64,000 bases of DNA from Salvator merianae (GCA_003586115.2 QVOM02000034.1:115074315-115138314), one strand, 5' to 3'; shown: positions 22,387-34,442, counted from the stretch's first letter. Numbers and translations are program-made. The notes: a model not told the origin generated them from the letters alone.

Positions 22387-22987
22387 CAAAATGGCTTTTA
22401 GATGTCTTCCTTAGTAGACTATGATCCAAACACCCATACACCTTCAGAGTCCATAGTTATGTGTTCTTGCATGTATGCAATCCCAATGCACGCATCTAAA
22501 AGCAAAGTGTGCAACAGGATTTTGCCTAAAAATCACAAAATGGAATACTTTCCATAGATATAACCTCCAGTTTATGATAATATAGTACATGATTAACCTG
22601 TTGATCAACATATTTCTGCCCCTCCTTCCATTCTGCGCACTCCTCTGCCCTTTACAGATGAGATTTTTATTGTTATCATTGAATGAGAAATTAAATGCTG
22701 TTGAGAGAGACTATCAAGCATGAACGAAGGAATCCGTGTTGGAACACAAGACAAGCAGCTATCAAAAACAGAGTCAATGAGCCACCACTGCCCTCTCAAA
22801 GGTTAATTATCTGGGACGATAGCTAACAGAAGGGGGAAAAAAGCAGTGAGAACAGATAACAGAAAACAAGTGTATTTGGTTTTAAAAAGAAGCAGTGGCT
22901 GTGGGTCTGTAGGGGTCTGTGTGTAGCATTCTGCTGGAAGGGCACATATTATCATTTTCGTTTTTTGCATTATTGGAGCATGTAAGA

Positions 22988-23023
<36 letters not shown>

Positions 23024-23479
23024 CTGTTAATTTGAATGCCGTGTCAAACATGCACAAACATTAATGCATGCTTATTCATTCATAGATAAAGAAAGCACAG
23101 AAAGCATAAAAAAGTGAGTTTTATATTTTGTAGTCAACAAATTACATAGGATCCACACGGAAAGAGAGAGAAAGTACATAGGATCTAATGCTTTCCTTTA
23201 CATAATATAATACATTCATTTAACTGTACAAAAGAAGTAATGAGAAGAAGTAAAAATGCAAGTCTCATCCTCATTCCTGTTCCCGTTCTGTGAAAGATTA
23301 GAAAGTTACTCTATTATTTCATTATTGTAAAACAAATTCCAACAATTGTTTCCAGACAGGATTTGGTTTCTTGACAGCTTCTCCAAATCTGCACTTATAT
23401 AAATACTGAGATAATTATTCTATAGAAGCACAATGCCTTAATTTTGCATACCATAGATCAGTACTCAGCTAAGATATCT
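22387..23479. other. NTNG1: Intronic sequence with a (TG)n run
   Basis: Unrecognised intron. The only defined feature is the dinucleotide repeat at 22988-23011. Confidence 0.4.
22988..23011. repeat. (TG)n microsatellite
   Basis: Twelve uninterrupted GT units, followed by a short GA run. Confidence 0.98.
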
Positions 23480-23489
23480 TCTTCCATTA

Positions 23490-24325
23490 CTGTGCCAGTA
23501 CTAGATCAGCTGGTGGATAAATCCCGCTGTGAGTCTGCCTGAACACAGGGCAGAGTGTATTATCGTACTTACCACATGGTGGTGGAGGTGGCAGCGGCAA
23601 AAAGTTATTTTTCTGCTGTGGCCAAGAGTGCCTACTTCCAACTACAGTTGGTTCACCAGCTATAGTCTATTCTGAACAGAGATGATCTGGCCACAGTGAT
23701 CCATGCTCTGGTAATTTCCAGGTTGGACTGTTGTAATGTACTCTTACTTAGGATTCCCTTTAAGATGGTTCAGAAGCTACAACTGGTGCAGAACGCAACA
23801 TGCAGCAACTAGACTGCTGACCAAGCAGGCCACATGCACTTCATGCTGGTCTTAATAGAGCTGCACTGACTGCCAATATGCTAATAAATTCAATTGAAGG
23901 TGTTAACTTTAAACTATAAGGCCCTAAATAATTTGAGCCCTAAATTTGTAAAGGAACACCGTCTTCCACATTGACCTGTGCCTTAAGATCTGCAGAAAAG
24001 GCCCTCTTGGTTGTACCACCACCTTCAGTAGTTAAAGGGGTAGGCCCTGGGATAGGGCCTTCTCAGTGATAGCCCCCAGACTATGGAATAGCCTTCCCAC
24101 TGAGGTACACTAGGCACCTTCACTATATGTGTTCAGTAGATTAGCAAAGAGGCATCTATTTACCTTGGCCTTTAGCTAAGGTAACACCTTCCCCTCCCCT
24201 CTTTCAAGCACAGTTATGGTTTTGAGTTTGTTCACTTTATATTTTGTTTCATGGTTGCAGCCCACCCTGAGGTCTTCAGGTATAAACCAGGATAAAAATG
24301 CAAATAAATGAATGGATCACAGCAT
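23490..24325 (+). pseudogene. L2 LINE, internally deleted and degraded, 3' end
   Basis: The first part (AAATCCCGCTGTGAGTCTGC; translated VVEVAAAKSYFSAV) matches the endonuclease-RT linker also seen at 2322. It then passes directly into the C-terminal RT region: AKSAYFQLQLVHQL, LATVIHALVISRLDCCN, MVQKLQLVQNAT. Later sequence corresponds to the RGRAF...PRLWNSLP block (GATAGGGCCTTCTCAGTGAT, CCAGACTATGGAATAGCC). The 3' UTR has GCAGCCCACCCTGAGGTCTT and ends in AAATAAATGAATGG. The catalytic palm is missing. Stops and frameshifts make it inactive. Confidence 0.82.
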
Positions 24326-24837
24326 TGTGAGGATCTTTCGTGCTTTAAATGTGGTTTTTGCAAGCCATTTCATAATATTCCAATCCCATATAGCCCAGTT
24401 ACTGCAAATCCTTTACTTTTTAAAATTTTCCTCCTTGGAAACTTCAGGCATAAGAAGCAGTGAATTCTTTCCTCCTTTGTACAAATAAATCTGCTCAATA
24501 AAAACTCAGTGGCATGCAAGAAAGGAAATACTGGTGGAACAAGAATGTAATGACAGATAAAAGACACCAAAGCAGTGTGATTCTGTCAAGAAATAGAAAG
24601 TGATGGGAAATCTTAAAACAGAAAATATCCCATTTCCACTAAAGAGTGATTCAAAGGTGCAAGAAAACATAGCAAGGCATACCTCTGAAAACTACACAAT
24701 GCAGAGTCTTGCATTTTTAAGCACTTCCCTATCTCAAATACTCCCTATACTTGAAAGACTAGTATATCAAAGAGAACACTCTGAACTTCTTTTAAATTAT
24801 GCCTTTCTATGCGCGATAAGGACCCTTCTGTACTTAC

Positions 24838-24838
<1 letters not shown>
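24326..24838. other. NTNG1: Intronic sequence, nothing recognised
   Basis: No repeat ends or exon-like sequence were seen. Confidence 0.4.

Positions 24839-24870
<32 letters not shown>
24839..24870. repeat. (ACTT)n microsatellite
   Basis: Eight perfect tetranucleotide units, preceded by an imperfect unit. Confidence 0.97.
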
Positions 24871-24872
<2 letters not shown>

Positions 24873-24915
24873 GCTATCATTCCAAAGTTGAGATAAATTT
24901 CTTTGGACTGGAACA

Positions 24916-25385
24916 AGGCCATCACCTTCCGCCATGGAATGTTTACAAACTTTCCACAATGGCATGTTTGCAAGCAAACATTCCATGGTGGAACAGACCT
25001 CGCAGCATGGCAACCATTCACACTGTGAGACCTGAAACATCCTGGCAACGGGCTTCCAGTATTTTCAGTGCAAATCCTGGTGGCCCAGGCCATCACAGTG
25101 GTCACAGAAATTTCCACCACTGCCATGGTGACCGGAAACATGGCGCAACTGTGCAGCCGCACCACACAGCACAGCTTTTGCACCCAGACGAGGATGCAAA
25201 CACTGTGTGCCAGGAGCAGTCCAGCTGCTCCCAGTACAGCTATGGAGCACGATTTTGTGCTCCACAGCAAGTAGCAGTTGGAAACAGCTATATCCTCCTC
25301 CCGATCGCAAGGGCCTCTGTGCAGTGCGGATGCACTTCACCAGTGTGTGCGCAGATGCTCATTAGTGAAAAATGTGAAAAGGCCC
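24916..25385 (-). mobile_element. Harbinger-like MITE
   Basis: The right terminus on the minus strand is GGGCCTTTTCACATTTTTC; the left terminus AGGCCATCACCTTCC is more decayed. Internal CCATGGAATG and ACATTCCATGGTGGAAC arms, GAGCACGATTTTGTGCTC and CTCATTAGTGAAAAATG match the minus-oriented copy at 4930. The 197-aa open frame at 24809-25402 runs over the tetranucleotide repeat and this MITE and is not a gene. Confidence 0.72.
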
Positions 25386-25479
25386 TGGGACAGCTGTTCT
25401 GATCTAGTCCTGTGCTATTCCTGAAGCTCACATGAACATTGGTGCTGGCTTCTGAAAGTTCTTAGCCTTGGAGCCCCTG

Positions 25480-25800
25480 AGACCTATTTCAGCAGTGTAA
25501 CAAGGTGTGCCACCAAAATGGATCCACTGGTATTCCAGACCATGAAAGCCTCTGCATGCTCCATGGTCTGGTATACCACTGACTAGTATACCGGTGGAGC
25601 TATTTGGACAGGTCTACCAGTGCTCCAGATCTGAACTGGTTTAGGAGCCTGCTGATCCAAACTGCACTCCATCTTGTGCAGATGGAATATACTAGAAGAG
25701 TGCACAGCCTCCCTTAAACTGGACTAGGGTGCAGAAGGGAGCTCCCATAGTTCCCATTTAGAACTGGACTAGAGATAAGTTCAGAAAGACCTTAAGTTCC
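25480..25800. other. MITE-related sequence
   Basis: Contains GTGCCACCAAAATGGATCC, ATGGTCTGGTATACCA, CTCCATCTTGTGCAGATGGA and GCCTCCCTTAAACTGGACTA, motifs that recur at 29072, 37638 and 48121. At its end, AAGGTCTTTCTGAACTTATC on the minus strand resembles a family terminus. The left end was not found. Confidence 0.45.
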
Positions 25801-25837
25801 TCCACCAACTTTACACAGGAGAACATTCAAGCACATA

Positions 25838-26285
25838 GACTGTTTTTGCAAGTTAGTAAGCGTCAGGGATGCTCTCTAGCAAAGTGTCTCCACACTTTGT
25901 GGAGGCCTGCACGACCGGGAGCAGCCTACAGCTGCTGCCAATCACGGCTAGCTGTGGAGCAATAATTTGTGCTCCACAGCTTGACCGGGAGCAGCTATCC
26001 TGCTTCTGGTCAAGTGCATTTGAACCCACTTCCGGGTGCGAATGCATGGCTGCTCTGCACACCGTGGCTGCATCCGCACCTTCGTGGTCATGTGATCGTA
26101 CCTGCATGTACCTGCGCAATCCATGGCATTGCACGATCCACGCAATCCACGGCCACTTTCTAGCTGCTGTCATGGCAAGCAGATGGCCAGCATTCACAAT
26201 GAGGACAGTGTCTGTGCTTCAGGGTCAATTCCACCTTTAAAGAGGATAATTATCCCATTCTAAGGTGGAAAGTGCAAAAACACCC
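25838..26285 (+). mobile_element. Harbinger-like MITE
   Basis: Left end GACTGTTTTTGCAAGTTAG after ATA; right end (minus strand) GGGTGTTTTTGCACTTTCC before GTA. Internal hairpins: GACCGGGAGCAGC repeats, TGTGGAGCA with TGCTCCACA, and GTGCAAT/ATTGCAC-type pairs. It is the closest relative of 18733-19273 in this window. Confidence 0.75.
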
Positions 26286-26299
26286 GTAGCTTACTGTTG

Positions 26300-26477
26300 C
26301 TGGTTACCATCAAGTCAGGCTCAATTCCTGGTGTGGATACAGGGACATATCCATACAGGGGATTTTTGCCTGATGCAGTAGTGGTTTGCCATTACCTTTT
26401 TCAAGGAGGATCCTGAAATTCAGACATGTGACTTTCTGGTTTTCAGGCAGCTGCCCTACTACTGAGCTATGGCCACT
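26300..26477 (-). mobile_element. tRNA-derived SINE (second type)
   Basis: On the minus strand: GGCCATAGCTCAGTAGTAGG (tRNA-like, A box), CTGCCTGAAAACCAGAAAGT, TGTCTGAATTTCAGGATCC (B-box position, decayed) and AAAAAGGTAATGGCAAACCA. The same order is seen at 52858. Confidence 0.72.
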
Positions 26478-26544
26478 GGTATTTTAATGCATGGGTTGGT
26501 GTATGGGTTTTATGATCTTTTTATTTTTACTTTTTGCAATTTTT

Positions 26545-26672
26545 TGCCTTTGCATTTGTACCCCGCTTTTCTTACAAAGAGCACAATATGGCAAACTTTC
26601 TTCTTTCCCCTCAATTTTATCCTTACAATAGCTCTTTGAGGTCTGCCAGGTAAGTATCACTGACTTGCAAGA
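26545..26672. repeat. Dispersed repeat fragment, LINE-like
   Basis: GTACCCCGCTTTTCTTACAA and TTTTATCCTTACAATAGCTC followed by TTTGAGGTCTGCCAGG resemble the TTTATCCTCACAACAACCCTG-type repeat common in amniote genomes. Class uncertain. Confidence 0.4.
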
Positions 26673-26674
26673 TG

Positions 26675-27165
26675 ACATTTAAGAGGGGACATGACTGAAG
26701 TATAAAAAATCATGCATGATGTGGGAAAGGTGGATAAAGAAAAGTTATTTTCTCTACCACACAACACTAGAACAGGGGGGCACCCTATGAAGCTGATAGG
26801 CAGGAAAGTTAGGACTTACAAGGAGAAGTATTTTTTCACCCAGAGAGTCATACATCTAGGAATTTACTACCAGAAGAGATGGTGACAGCAACCAGCTTGG
26901 ATAGCTTTAAGAAAGTGTTAGACAAATTCTTGGAGAACAGGCATATCAATGGCTATTAGAACGGATGCCTTGGTACTGTCTCCAGATTGGAGAGACAGGC
27001 AGGATGCCTCATTTTCAGGGAGTTGAGAGCAGATAAAGGTTTTGCCTTCGTCTTCTGCTTGAATATGCCTATGAGCAATTTGTGGACTACTGTGTGAAAC
27101 AGGATGCTGGACTAGATGGGCTGTGGCCTGATCCAGCAGGGTTTCTCTTACGTTCTTATGTTCCC
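26675..27165 (+). pseudogene. CR1 LINE: end of ORF2 and 3' UTR
   Basis: Translation with frameshifts gives RLRGDMTEV, KEKYFFTQRVIHLG and KKVLDKFLENRH, the usual CR1 ORF2 C-terminus. The 3' UTR follows: GAGAGACAGGCAGGATGCC, CTTCGTCTTCTGCTTGAATA, CAGGATGCTGGACTAGATGG, CTGATCCAGCAGGG and a final TTCTTATGTTC. It is 5'-truncated. Confidence 0.88.
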
Positions 27166-29071
27166 CAAGATTATTTGGTCACCCTCGTAGCCAAAGGGTG
27201 CTTTGAATCCTGACTTCCCACATCCTATACTCTCGTGTGCTTCATTATGCAACAAAGCAAAATGTACCAGCTTTAAGAAGAGGTATAATGGACAGAGTGA
27301 AAGCCAGTGACAGAAACTGCTGCTTAAATGATGCAACCAGACTTTAAAAGCTCTTGGTCCTCTGAGGAAGGGTCTCTGCTTATATGGCATATATTATCTG
27401 CATAACAGACCTTCTATACAGAGCATGGGGGGAGGGGGGTAGCCAGATTCCCATCTAATTTTAATAAAAAAGAAAGAAAGAAAAGTTTGTAACAGTCTAA
27501 CTCAAATGAGCTATTATTTATACAGCAGCCATTCACAGAATGTCACTTGTTTAAACTATAAAAGAAGTGCACACTGCATCCATCCAGTTACCAATTGCAA
27601 TTGCCATTATCCTGAATTTCTTAAAGCTACCATAAGTTTGCTTTACCCTGGGGATATATGTGTGGGCTGCTACTTGCTTCAGGTCAAATTTCCCTGAAAT
27701 GGAAGCCAGGTTTGGCAGCTGTTCATTTGCACTTGCTTTAAAAAAAAAAAGAAAGAAAGAAAAATGCCCATTCCTCGTGCTGCTCTGCCCTAATTACTAG
27801 TCACTCCATGGAACGGGTGACAAATGCCCACAGAAGAATATCTCCAACCACCGGATGTAAAATCATTAGGAAAATAATCAACCTGAGCTGCTAAATACCT
27901 GGGCACCTCTCCAACATTTCCTTGAAGGAGATTTTAAACCGTTCCTGACATCTACTGGAAAAAAAGAAACAGTGCTTTCATGCTGATAAAATGAGCTTCT
28001 ATATTCTGAAACGACGTCAGTTCCTGGAGGAATATTATTTTGAAGAGACTCAGCATTCATTAAAAATTCTGGTTCATTTTGTTTCAGTGGAATATCTTGT
28101 AACCATACGAAAAGGATACAGTTCTCTTTTTCTGGAAAGGTAAAATATATATATTTTTTTAAAAAAAAACAGACATTTAGATTAATAAGAATGTATGGAT
28201 CAGCATATTAGCCCTTTTCCCCTCAAGCAATTCAGACAACAAAAGTCACTGAAGGTGAGATATCAATCAAAAAATTAAAGGCACAATAAAGCTCCCAAAA
28301 TTACAACATTATACTACATCTATTCTTGTCAGATAGGAGGATTCCCCCCAAATCTTGTGCCATTTTTACAATTGTGAAAAAAATACATCGTATATCAATT
28401 TTTTTCCATATATTGCCATCACCTCAATAATATAATTAGATTGACATTTTACAGCTTAGGAACCTAGACAAAGGCTGCATGCTATGGGAAATGTGGAGAT
28501 ACTGGGCAATCAGAAGGCACACAGTTACTCACATCTCTCCTAGGGATCTGAGAAAGCACCTTGGGGCAAGGTGACAGAAAGAGCTCTGAGGGCATTTTTA
28601 CAGTAATGAGCCCAAAGGAGACAGCATATGCTGTTACTGCCCCCCCCTTTTTCTGGGAGTAGACTCCTCCTGTAGTGCGAATAGTGGAAAAGAAGGAGGA
28701 AATCATAGGAAATACGAGCATTATTCCGGAGTGAGTACCCAGTTTCAAAAACCAACTTGATAAAACAAATGTTTGGTTTTTGAAAAAAAGGAAGCAAAAA
28801 AAAAAAAAACCCTCAGGTGTGGGAAAGGGAGGGGCAGGACCTGTGGGCTGTCAAGACAAAAGCAAAGAAACAGGTCTGGGGTGGAGAAGGAATGAGATAA
28901 AAAGAAAAGTCAGAAACAAAATGAGCATCTGATTTCACAAAAGCAGCATGATCGTTGGAGAGAGATGCAGTCAACCAGAAGTCAACGGGGGGGGGGGGGA
29001 GGAATCCATGAAGGCACTCATTCTTAGGTATCCATTGCACTGACCCTTTCAGATGTGTTTGTTTGATAAGG
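27166..29071. other. NTNG1: Intronic sequence with homopolymer runs
   Basis: No exon or transposon end was recognised. It contains A-rich patches (27740-27762, 28796-28810) and a G13 run at 28987-28999. Confidence 0.4.
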
Positions 29072-29340
29072 TGGACTTTTTCGCACTTACTTGGCCTGAA
29101 ATGGGTCCCCCTACTAAACTGGTCCATGGAGGTATTCATCCTTCCACATGCCTCCCTAGACCAGTTTACTCACACATAGACCACAGTAGATATTTTTTTA
29201 AAGGTCAACTGTTGTCCCAGTCTAGACAGCCATTTTGAGCCACCTAGGCCAGGCTACGCTCCATCCAATGCAGATGGAGAGGTCTAGCAGGGGTCATGGC
29301 CTCTCTGTTCTGTACCAGAATGCAGAACAGAAAAAGGCCC
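29072..29340. mobile_element. Harbinger-like MITE, 269 bp
   Basis: Left end TGGACTTTTTCGCACTTAC; right end (minus strand) GGGCCTTTTTCTGTTCTG. Flanks are AGG and AGA. The interior has TCTAGACCAG-type and CCTCCCTAGACCAGTTTACT motifs shared with 16833 and 37638. Confidence 0.65.
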
Positions 29341-30262
29341 AGAACAGATCTAGGTTTCACACTGTATTGGTTTACTGTTAAGTGTGGAAAGCCCCATCAT
29401 TTGAGGATTTCTTCAAAAAAGGGCAGACAGCTGGGAAAATATACTTTATTAGAGCTATGTGTGGCTGCAGTTGTATCCTTCTGGTCAACCACTTGGGACA
29501 AAATTTAGAGTATCTTAGCTTCTTCATTACAGATCTATTCCGATAAGCAATCCATACTTAAAAAGTGAGAATTCCTTACACCAAGAACAGTATTAAGATT
29601 GCTATTTTTAAATGAGAAAAAACAGCTGTTCTAGATCATCAAAAAGCACCCTAAAAAACCTCATAATACCTCTATGATGTTCCATCAGCCTCAATAATAC
29701 GATAAGCTTGTTCAAAATTCCAAATATTAAGTCCTATAAAAGTCTTTTAGTTTTTATACTATTGTGTTTAACACATTAATTCAGCTGTATGTATTTCACA
29801 GTCATCAATAGGAGGTGTTGACTTTAAGGACTAAAATCTATATGCTTTTGTTTTTTCTTCCATATCGTAAATATGCCAAAAGGTGTCTTCTCATTCAGTC
29901 ATGTTTACAATGGTATTATATTTTCATATGAGAAAACTACAGTGATCATTCTTAGCTTATAACCATGTTTCATTAATAGTCAGGCCTAGAGAAAGTTTAT
30001 AAATACACCAAACCCACTATTGTTATGCTATATGTGAAGAAAAACGCATGTCAAGTAACCAAGTTCAGGATCAAAGCAAAAGATGTGTTCTTCTTTTGAC
30101 CTGCGAATTTTCCTGATTGTCATAACCACCTTTCTAAATGCTATAATATTTAATCGACAGCATTTAGCAATACAGTATGAATTGTATTTAGCAATACAGC
30201 ATGAATTCTTGTCCATGTTTTCGATGCAACCATTGAGAAGTTCAGGAATCTGACAGCTTCTG
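29341..30262. other. NTNG1: Intronic sequence, nothing recognised
   Basis: A+T-rich intron with no conserved frame. Confidence 0.4.
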
Positions 30263-30722
30263 GGGCTGCCTCCAGATGTCACTTATGTATTCCACAACAT
30301 ATCAATTTACCAGTATAAAGCACATCCAGAATTATCACACATTATTTAGATATTAGATTGATACTCCATATTTTAGCATTTTCCACAGCAGTGGAGTGAC
30401 ATTACAGCTGTGAGATTTCCTTTCCACATTATCTAAGCCTCCCACCATGTTGTACAGGTGACCAATAGTATCATGTGAAGTATTTCCAGGTTGCAACAGC
30501 TGAAGCTGACCTCTCACTGTACTTTTTGTGCAGTAATCCCAACAGAGCTGCAATTAAAGAATAACAGGATATTGTGCTATGATAGTTCATTTTACCGTAA
30601 TATTGATAACCTGGAAAATTGGGTCTAAATTCTGGGACTGTATCAGGAGCATCATAATCACATCTGACAAATCAGGTACAATTATAAAATAACAGCGGTT
30701 TGAGCCTGACTTGTTGAAGCCT
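30263..30722 (+). mobile_element. Two-copy TIR repeat, copy 2
   Basis: Collinear with 15727-16160 in the same orientation: TTTACCAGTATAAAGCACAT, GACATTACAGCTGTGAGATT, GAAGTATTTCCAGGTTGC, TTGTGCAGTAATCCCAA and GGGACTGTATCAGGAGCATC. Left end GGGGCTGCCTCCAGATGTCA; the right end is decayed. Confidence 0.65.
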
Positions 30723-30724
30723 AA

Positions 30725-30970
30725 GTGTTTCAAACAAATCCATTTCACTATATACATTCAGAAGATCAGTGAAGATGTACCTTTTTATCCTGGGTTCAAT
30801 TAATGAAACAGTTTCCTCTCTTCCTTTCAGGAACTTTTGTTGTTTTTAGCATTGTTATTGTTTTTACTGGTTTCCTTTTAATTTCTTTTTATGGTTTTTA
30901 TTGTAGCCCATCCTGAGACCTTCAGGTATAGGGCAGTGTATAAATAAATAAATAAATAAATAAATAAATG
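30725..30970 (+). mobile_element. L2 LINE 3' end with (AAAT)n tail
   Basis: TTGTAGCCCATCCTGAGACC, TTCAGGTATAGGGCAGTGTA and then (TAAA)n match the 3' UTR of the L2 at 23490-24325. The upstream CATTCAGAAGATCAGTGAAG corresponds to the end of its ORF. Confidence 0.8.
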
Positions 30971-31257
30971 GCAGGTTTATAATGAGCACACTAATGAATC
31001 CTAGTGTGGAATTTGTTTTGCTTTGTTTTTCAGGACTGTTTTACATCAGATTAACATTTCCATCAAGTTCTACAACAGCCTGTAGAAGTCCCTCGTGGTC
31101 AGTCAGTGCTAGCTCAGATCCCTTTAGATTCTGTACCAATATGTCTAAACTTTATCACGTTTGTCATTTTAATACCCTTTTACTCAGTTTGAACAGATTC
31201 TTTTTGTTTCATAATCTTTTCAGATGAGGCTAGACCAATTTAAAAAAACTGCCTGTA

Positions 31258-31480
31258 AAACTGCATCTACACACAATAAAAAAGCACTCAAAAACAACTT
31301 AGAGGTGGTAGCATGCAGACCCTAGTGTTTCCATCTCACTTCTGATCCACATTAAAAGCCAGAGAATGCACTTCAGAAATTCATTTTCTGGCATTTAATG
31401 TGGATTAAGACACTAGCATGCAGACACTACTGCTTCTAAGCTACTTTTGACCCACTGTTTTTTCTTCTGTACAAATACAT
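31258..31480. mobile_element. Three-copy MITE-like repeat, copy 2
   Basis: Shares with 57666-57950, in order: CTTAGAGGTGGTAGCATGCA, TTTCCATCTCACTTCTGATC, CACATTAAAAGCCAGAGAAT, TTCATTTTCTGGCATTTAAT, GTGGATTAAGACACTAGCAT. The centre is an inverted repeat (CACATTAAAAGCCAGA with TCTGGCATTTAATGTG). Confidence 0.65.
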
Positions 31481-32739
31481 CCTATGAAACTTTCCAGGGA
31501 AGTATCCAGATTCCTTACCTTGGAAATGTATTTCCATATTTTCCAGTCTTGGAGAACTTCTAATGAAGTGACATAAATAACAAGATGGAAATCACATTTA
31601 GCAATCAGTGCACATTACTAAAACTGTGTGTGCTTGGCATGCAAGCTACAGAAGGTGGACCAAGAGCAGGGCAGAAAGAATCCCTTTAAAAAAACACCTC
31701 AATCTATCCTGATGTACATACATTCATATACTCCCACCTTCAAATGTTATCCCAATTACAGTATGAGTTAGGAGGAGGCTTACACCCCTGATGTTAGCTA
31801 TCCCTGCTCTTTCCCTGCCTCATACTCTGCCAGTAAAGCATTTTCCTTGGCAGTAATGCTCAGATGTTCTACTGCTGATCTGTAGTAACCTCAGATGGGG
31901 GGGGGGGCATTCTTGTCCCTAAATTTTGTACACACCACACTCTTTATGTCCATCTCTACTACTGTAGCCTTTATTTCTTGACTTTGCTCCCCCTGAGTGG
32001 ATGGGGTTCCTGTGAATGGGGTCACCACCCAACCATTCCAAGCAACCCAGAAACTGGAGGAGATCTGATTGTTATTTCTAAGGAGAATCATTATTGACAA
32101 GGAAAACAAAAGAGCACTGACTGTCTGAAAATTCATCAAAAAGACAGTAGGGAGCAGAACCTGGGCCTTTCTTTCAAGTGCAAAAGTGCTCATGTGTAGA
32201 ACTGCCTTCCACCTGTTTATAAGGGGGATCAGTAGCTGAAAGACTGTACATATGTGTGAACACAAAACAGGTTTATTTGTGAATACAAAATAGGTTTGTT
32301 TGACTGAATACACATGGCTAAATTTTGGAGTTTGTTATTGTGGAGAATATCTGTAGCTCAGGACTACAGTGTTCCATCATAGAAAGTTCTCTGAGCATTC
32401 TTTTTTCTCTCTGAAGCCATTTATCAACCAGACTAGGTATCATTCTCAGTACAAAGTTTCTTCTTGGTTGAAGGCAATATAAATAATATGCAGTCTGCCA
32501 TGGTTAAATGTTGTATTTGGCGGGTGAATGCCCTTCGCCTTTGGGTGATTTGGTTTGAGTGAAGCTTCTCCCTCTTGATTATCTATCATCTTAGGTGATA
32601 ATTTATTGCCTGAGAGGTGTTGTGCTGAGGTGAAATTGCCTGAGATGTTAAGTTGAGGTGTCAATCCCTCATGGTTAAGGGGAGGTTGTGAGAATTCTTT
32701 TTTGTTCAGTATGAAAAGTCATTAAATACAAGAAAAACT
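31481..32739. other. NTNG1: Intronic sequence, nothing recognised
   Basis: Contains a G11 run at 31897-31907. The minus-strand 140-aa open frame at 31891-32313 has no motif I recognise and is probably chance. Confidence 0.4.
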
Positions 32740-33250
32740 CATTTAGAAAATGGAAGGCTTGTCCTAATGAGGATAGCAGGAAGGAACATAAATTCTTTCA
32801 GAACAAATGCAAGGTGGCAATCAGGAATGCTAAGAAGAATTTTGAGAAGCACATTGCTAAAAACATCAAAAGAAATAATAAGAACTTCTTTAAGCACATC
32901 AGAAGTAGTAATCCAACCAAAAAAGCAGTTGGACCATAAGATGACATTGGACAGAAAGGGCTAATTAAAGAGGACAGGAGATTGCAGAGAGGCTAAATGA
33001 ATTATTTTTCTCTGTTTTCACTGAGGAAGGACATATGCCTGCAGCTGAGCCAATCTTTTCAGGGAGGGAGGCAGAAGAAGAGTTCTTTAAGAACTCAGAT
33101 GTGAAATTGCTGATCTCCTAGCCAAAATACATATTTTCCTAAGATCAGATTCTCTGTCTGAAGACTGGACGGTAGCAAATGTAACACCAGTCTTCAAAAA
33201 AGGGATCCAGAATGATCCAGGAAATTACAGACCAGTCAGCTTTAACTATC
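32740..33250 (+). pseudogene. CR1 LINE ORF2 fragment
   Basis: Translation across stops gives KKNFEKHIAKNIKRNNKNFF, KHIRSSNPTKKAVGP, QKGLIKEDRRLQR, NYFSLFS and SLSEDWTVANVTPVFKKG followed by DPGNYRPVS, the classic CR1 linker and start of the reverse transcriptase. There are multiple stops, and it is truncated after the NYRPVS motif. Confidence 0.9.
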
Positions 33251-33990
33251 TTCAGAATGCTGTTTTTACTGCATTTGACTCTTGACCACCATGTAGACAT
33301 GTGCAGTGGCCAGGGATGAATCTACATGAGTTATGGAGCAAAATTCTGTTCACATTTTCATTCCCAACCAACAATTCTGGTTGTGTTTAGGACTGCTGCA
33401 GACAATGTTCTGCTATAGCACAGTTCCCGCAAGGCTCCAAAGTGGCATACCGCATGAACCACATGCTCACACACATCCAGGACAGCCACTACACATCAGG
33501 GCTCAGATCCAGCCAGTCTCTTCTGCTTGGACCCACCAAATCCTTCTCCTTTGGAGGCAAAATAAGTCTGGAATAAGAAATGGAATTGCATGCACTCCAT
33601 TTCCTAGTTGGGGGAATTCCTACTCAGCTGTGGGTATAGATCCTATCAAGGCCTGTAAGGGCCACATTCTCACCTTTCTGGAAGTCTTTCTATTGGTTAC
33701 CTCACAAGAAAGCAAGAATGTGACACAGAATGTGTCACCTCACCAGAAGCCTTCTTGCAACCACTTATAGGTTATCCAGCTGAAAGAGAGAGAGAGGTGA
33801 AGGGAAAAGAGGAGATCAAACATAGAATGGAAAAGTTACCTACAGAACGTGGTTTGATGACTGGAGAGTTACCTTTCCACTTAGAAAAGTTTCAGGGAAA
33901 TAGCCTTCTCATTTCCATAACCCTCATGAAACCAGTTTTAATGTCACTGGATATTTTAATAAACATGTATTTCAGCTCTTCTCAATCTGT
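33251..33990. other. NTNG1: Intronic sequence, nothing recognised
   Basis: The 145-aa open frame at 33333-33770 (+) has no recognisable domain or splice context. Confidence 0.4.
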
Positions 33991-34442
33991 GGGCCTGTTC
34001 ACATCTCATGAACATGCAGAGTATAGTAATACCATATCAGGTCACTAAGGATAAGGTATGGAGGCAGCCATCTGCACTCCAAGAGCTGATAAAGGCCCAA
34101 ACTAGACTACCATCACTTGAAGTGTGAATATCCCAACCAGGGCAGGCCAGGGCATGGCAACAGCCACAGCAATGTCCAGCATGCACCTGGATGTTGCCAT
34201 AGTGATCATGATGCAGCGCATGATGGTGCAGCCACAGACACTCCACCACACCCATCAACGGCATTGCACCCAGAAGAGGGTGAAAATGCTGCTGATTGGG
34301 AGCTCACTAGCTGCTCCCAGTCAGGCTGTGGACAGCAGGAGCAGCTGTGAGCACTCTGGGATGTGGCAATGGTGGTGGCATTCAGACGGGCCTGTCTAGT
34401 GAGCATCCAATTGCTCAGTAGAAGGTAGGAGAGAACAAGCCC
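33991..34442. mobile_element. Harbinger-like MITE, 452 bp
   Basis: Left end GGGCCTGTTCACATCTCATG; right end (minus strand) GGGCTTGTTCTCTCCTACC. Flanks are TGT and TTT. Overlapping open frames on both strands in 34037-34406 come from GC-richer internal inverted blocks such as GGGAGCTCACTAGCTGCTCC and are not genes. Confidence 0.68.

Noticed and set aside
24809..25402. 197-aa open reading frame
   Set aside because: It starts in an (ACTT)n repeat and runs through a MITE, with overlapping open frames on the other strand due to palindromes. No domain was seen.
31891..32313. 140-aa minus-strand open reading frame
   Set aside because: Ends in a G-run-encoded proline stretch and has no recognisable domain. 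Probably chance.
33333..33770. 145-aa open reading frame
   Set aside because: No recognisable motif, no splice context and no conserved neighbour.
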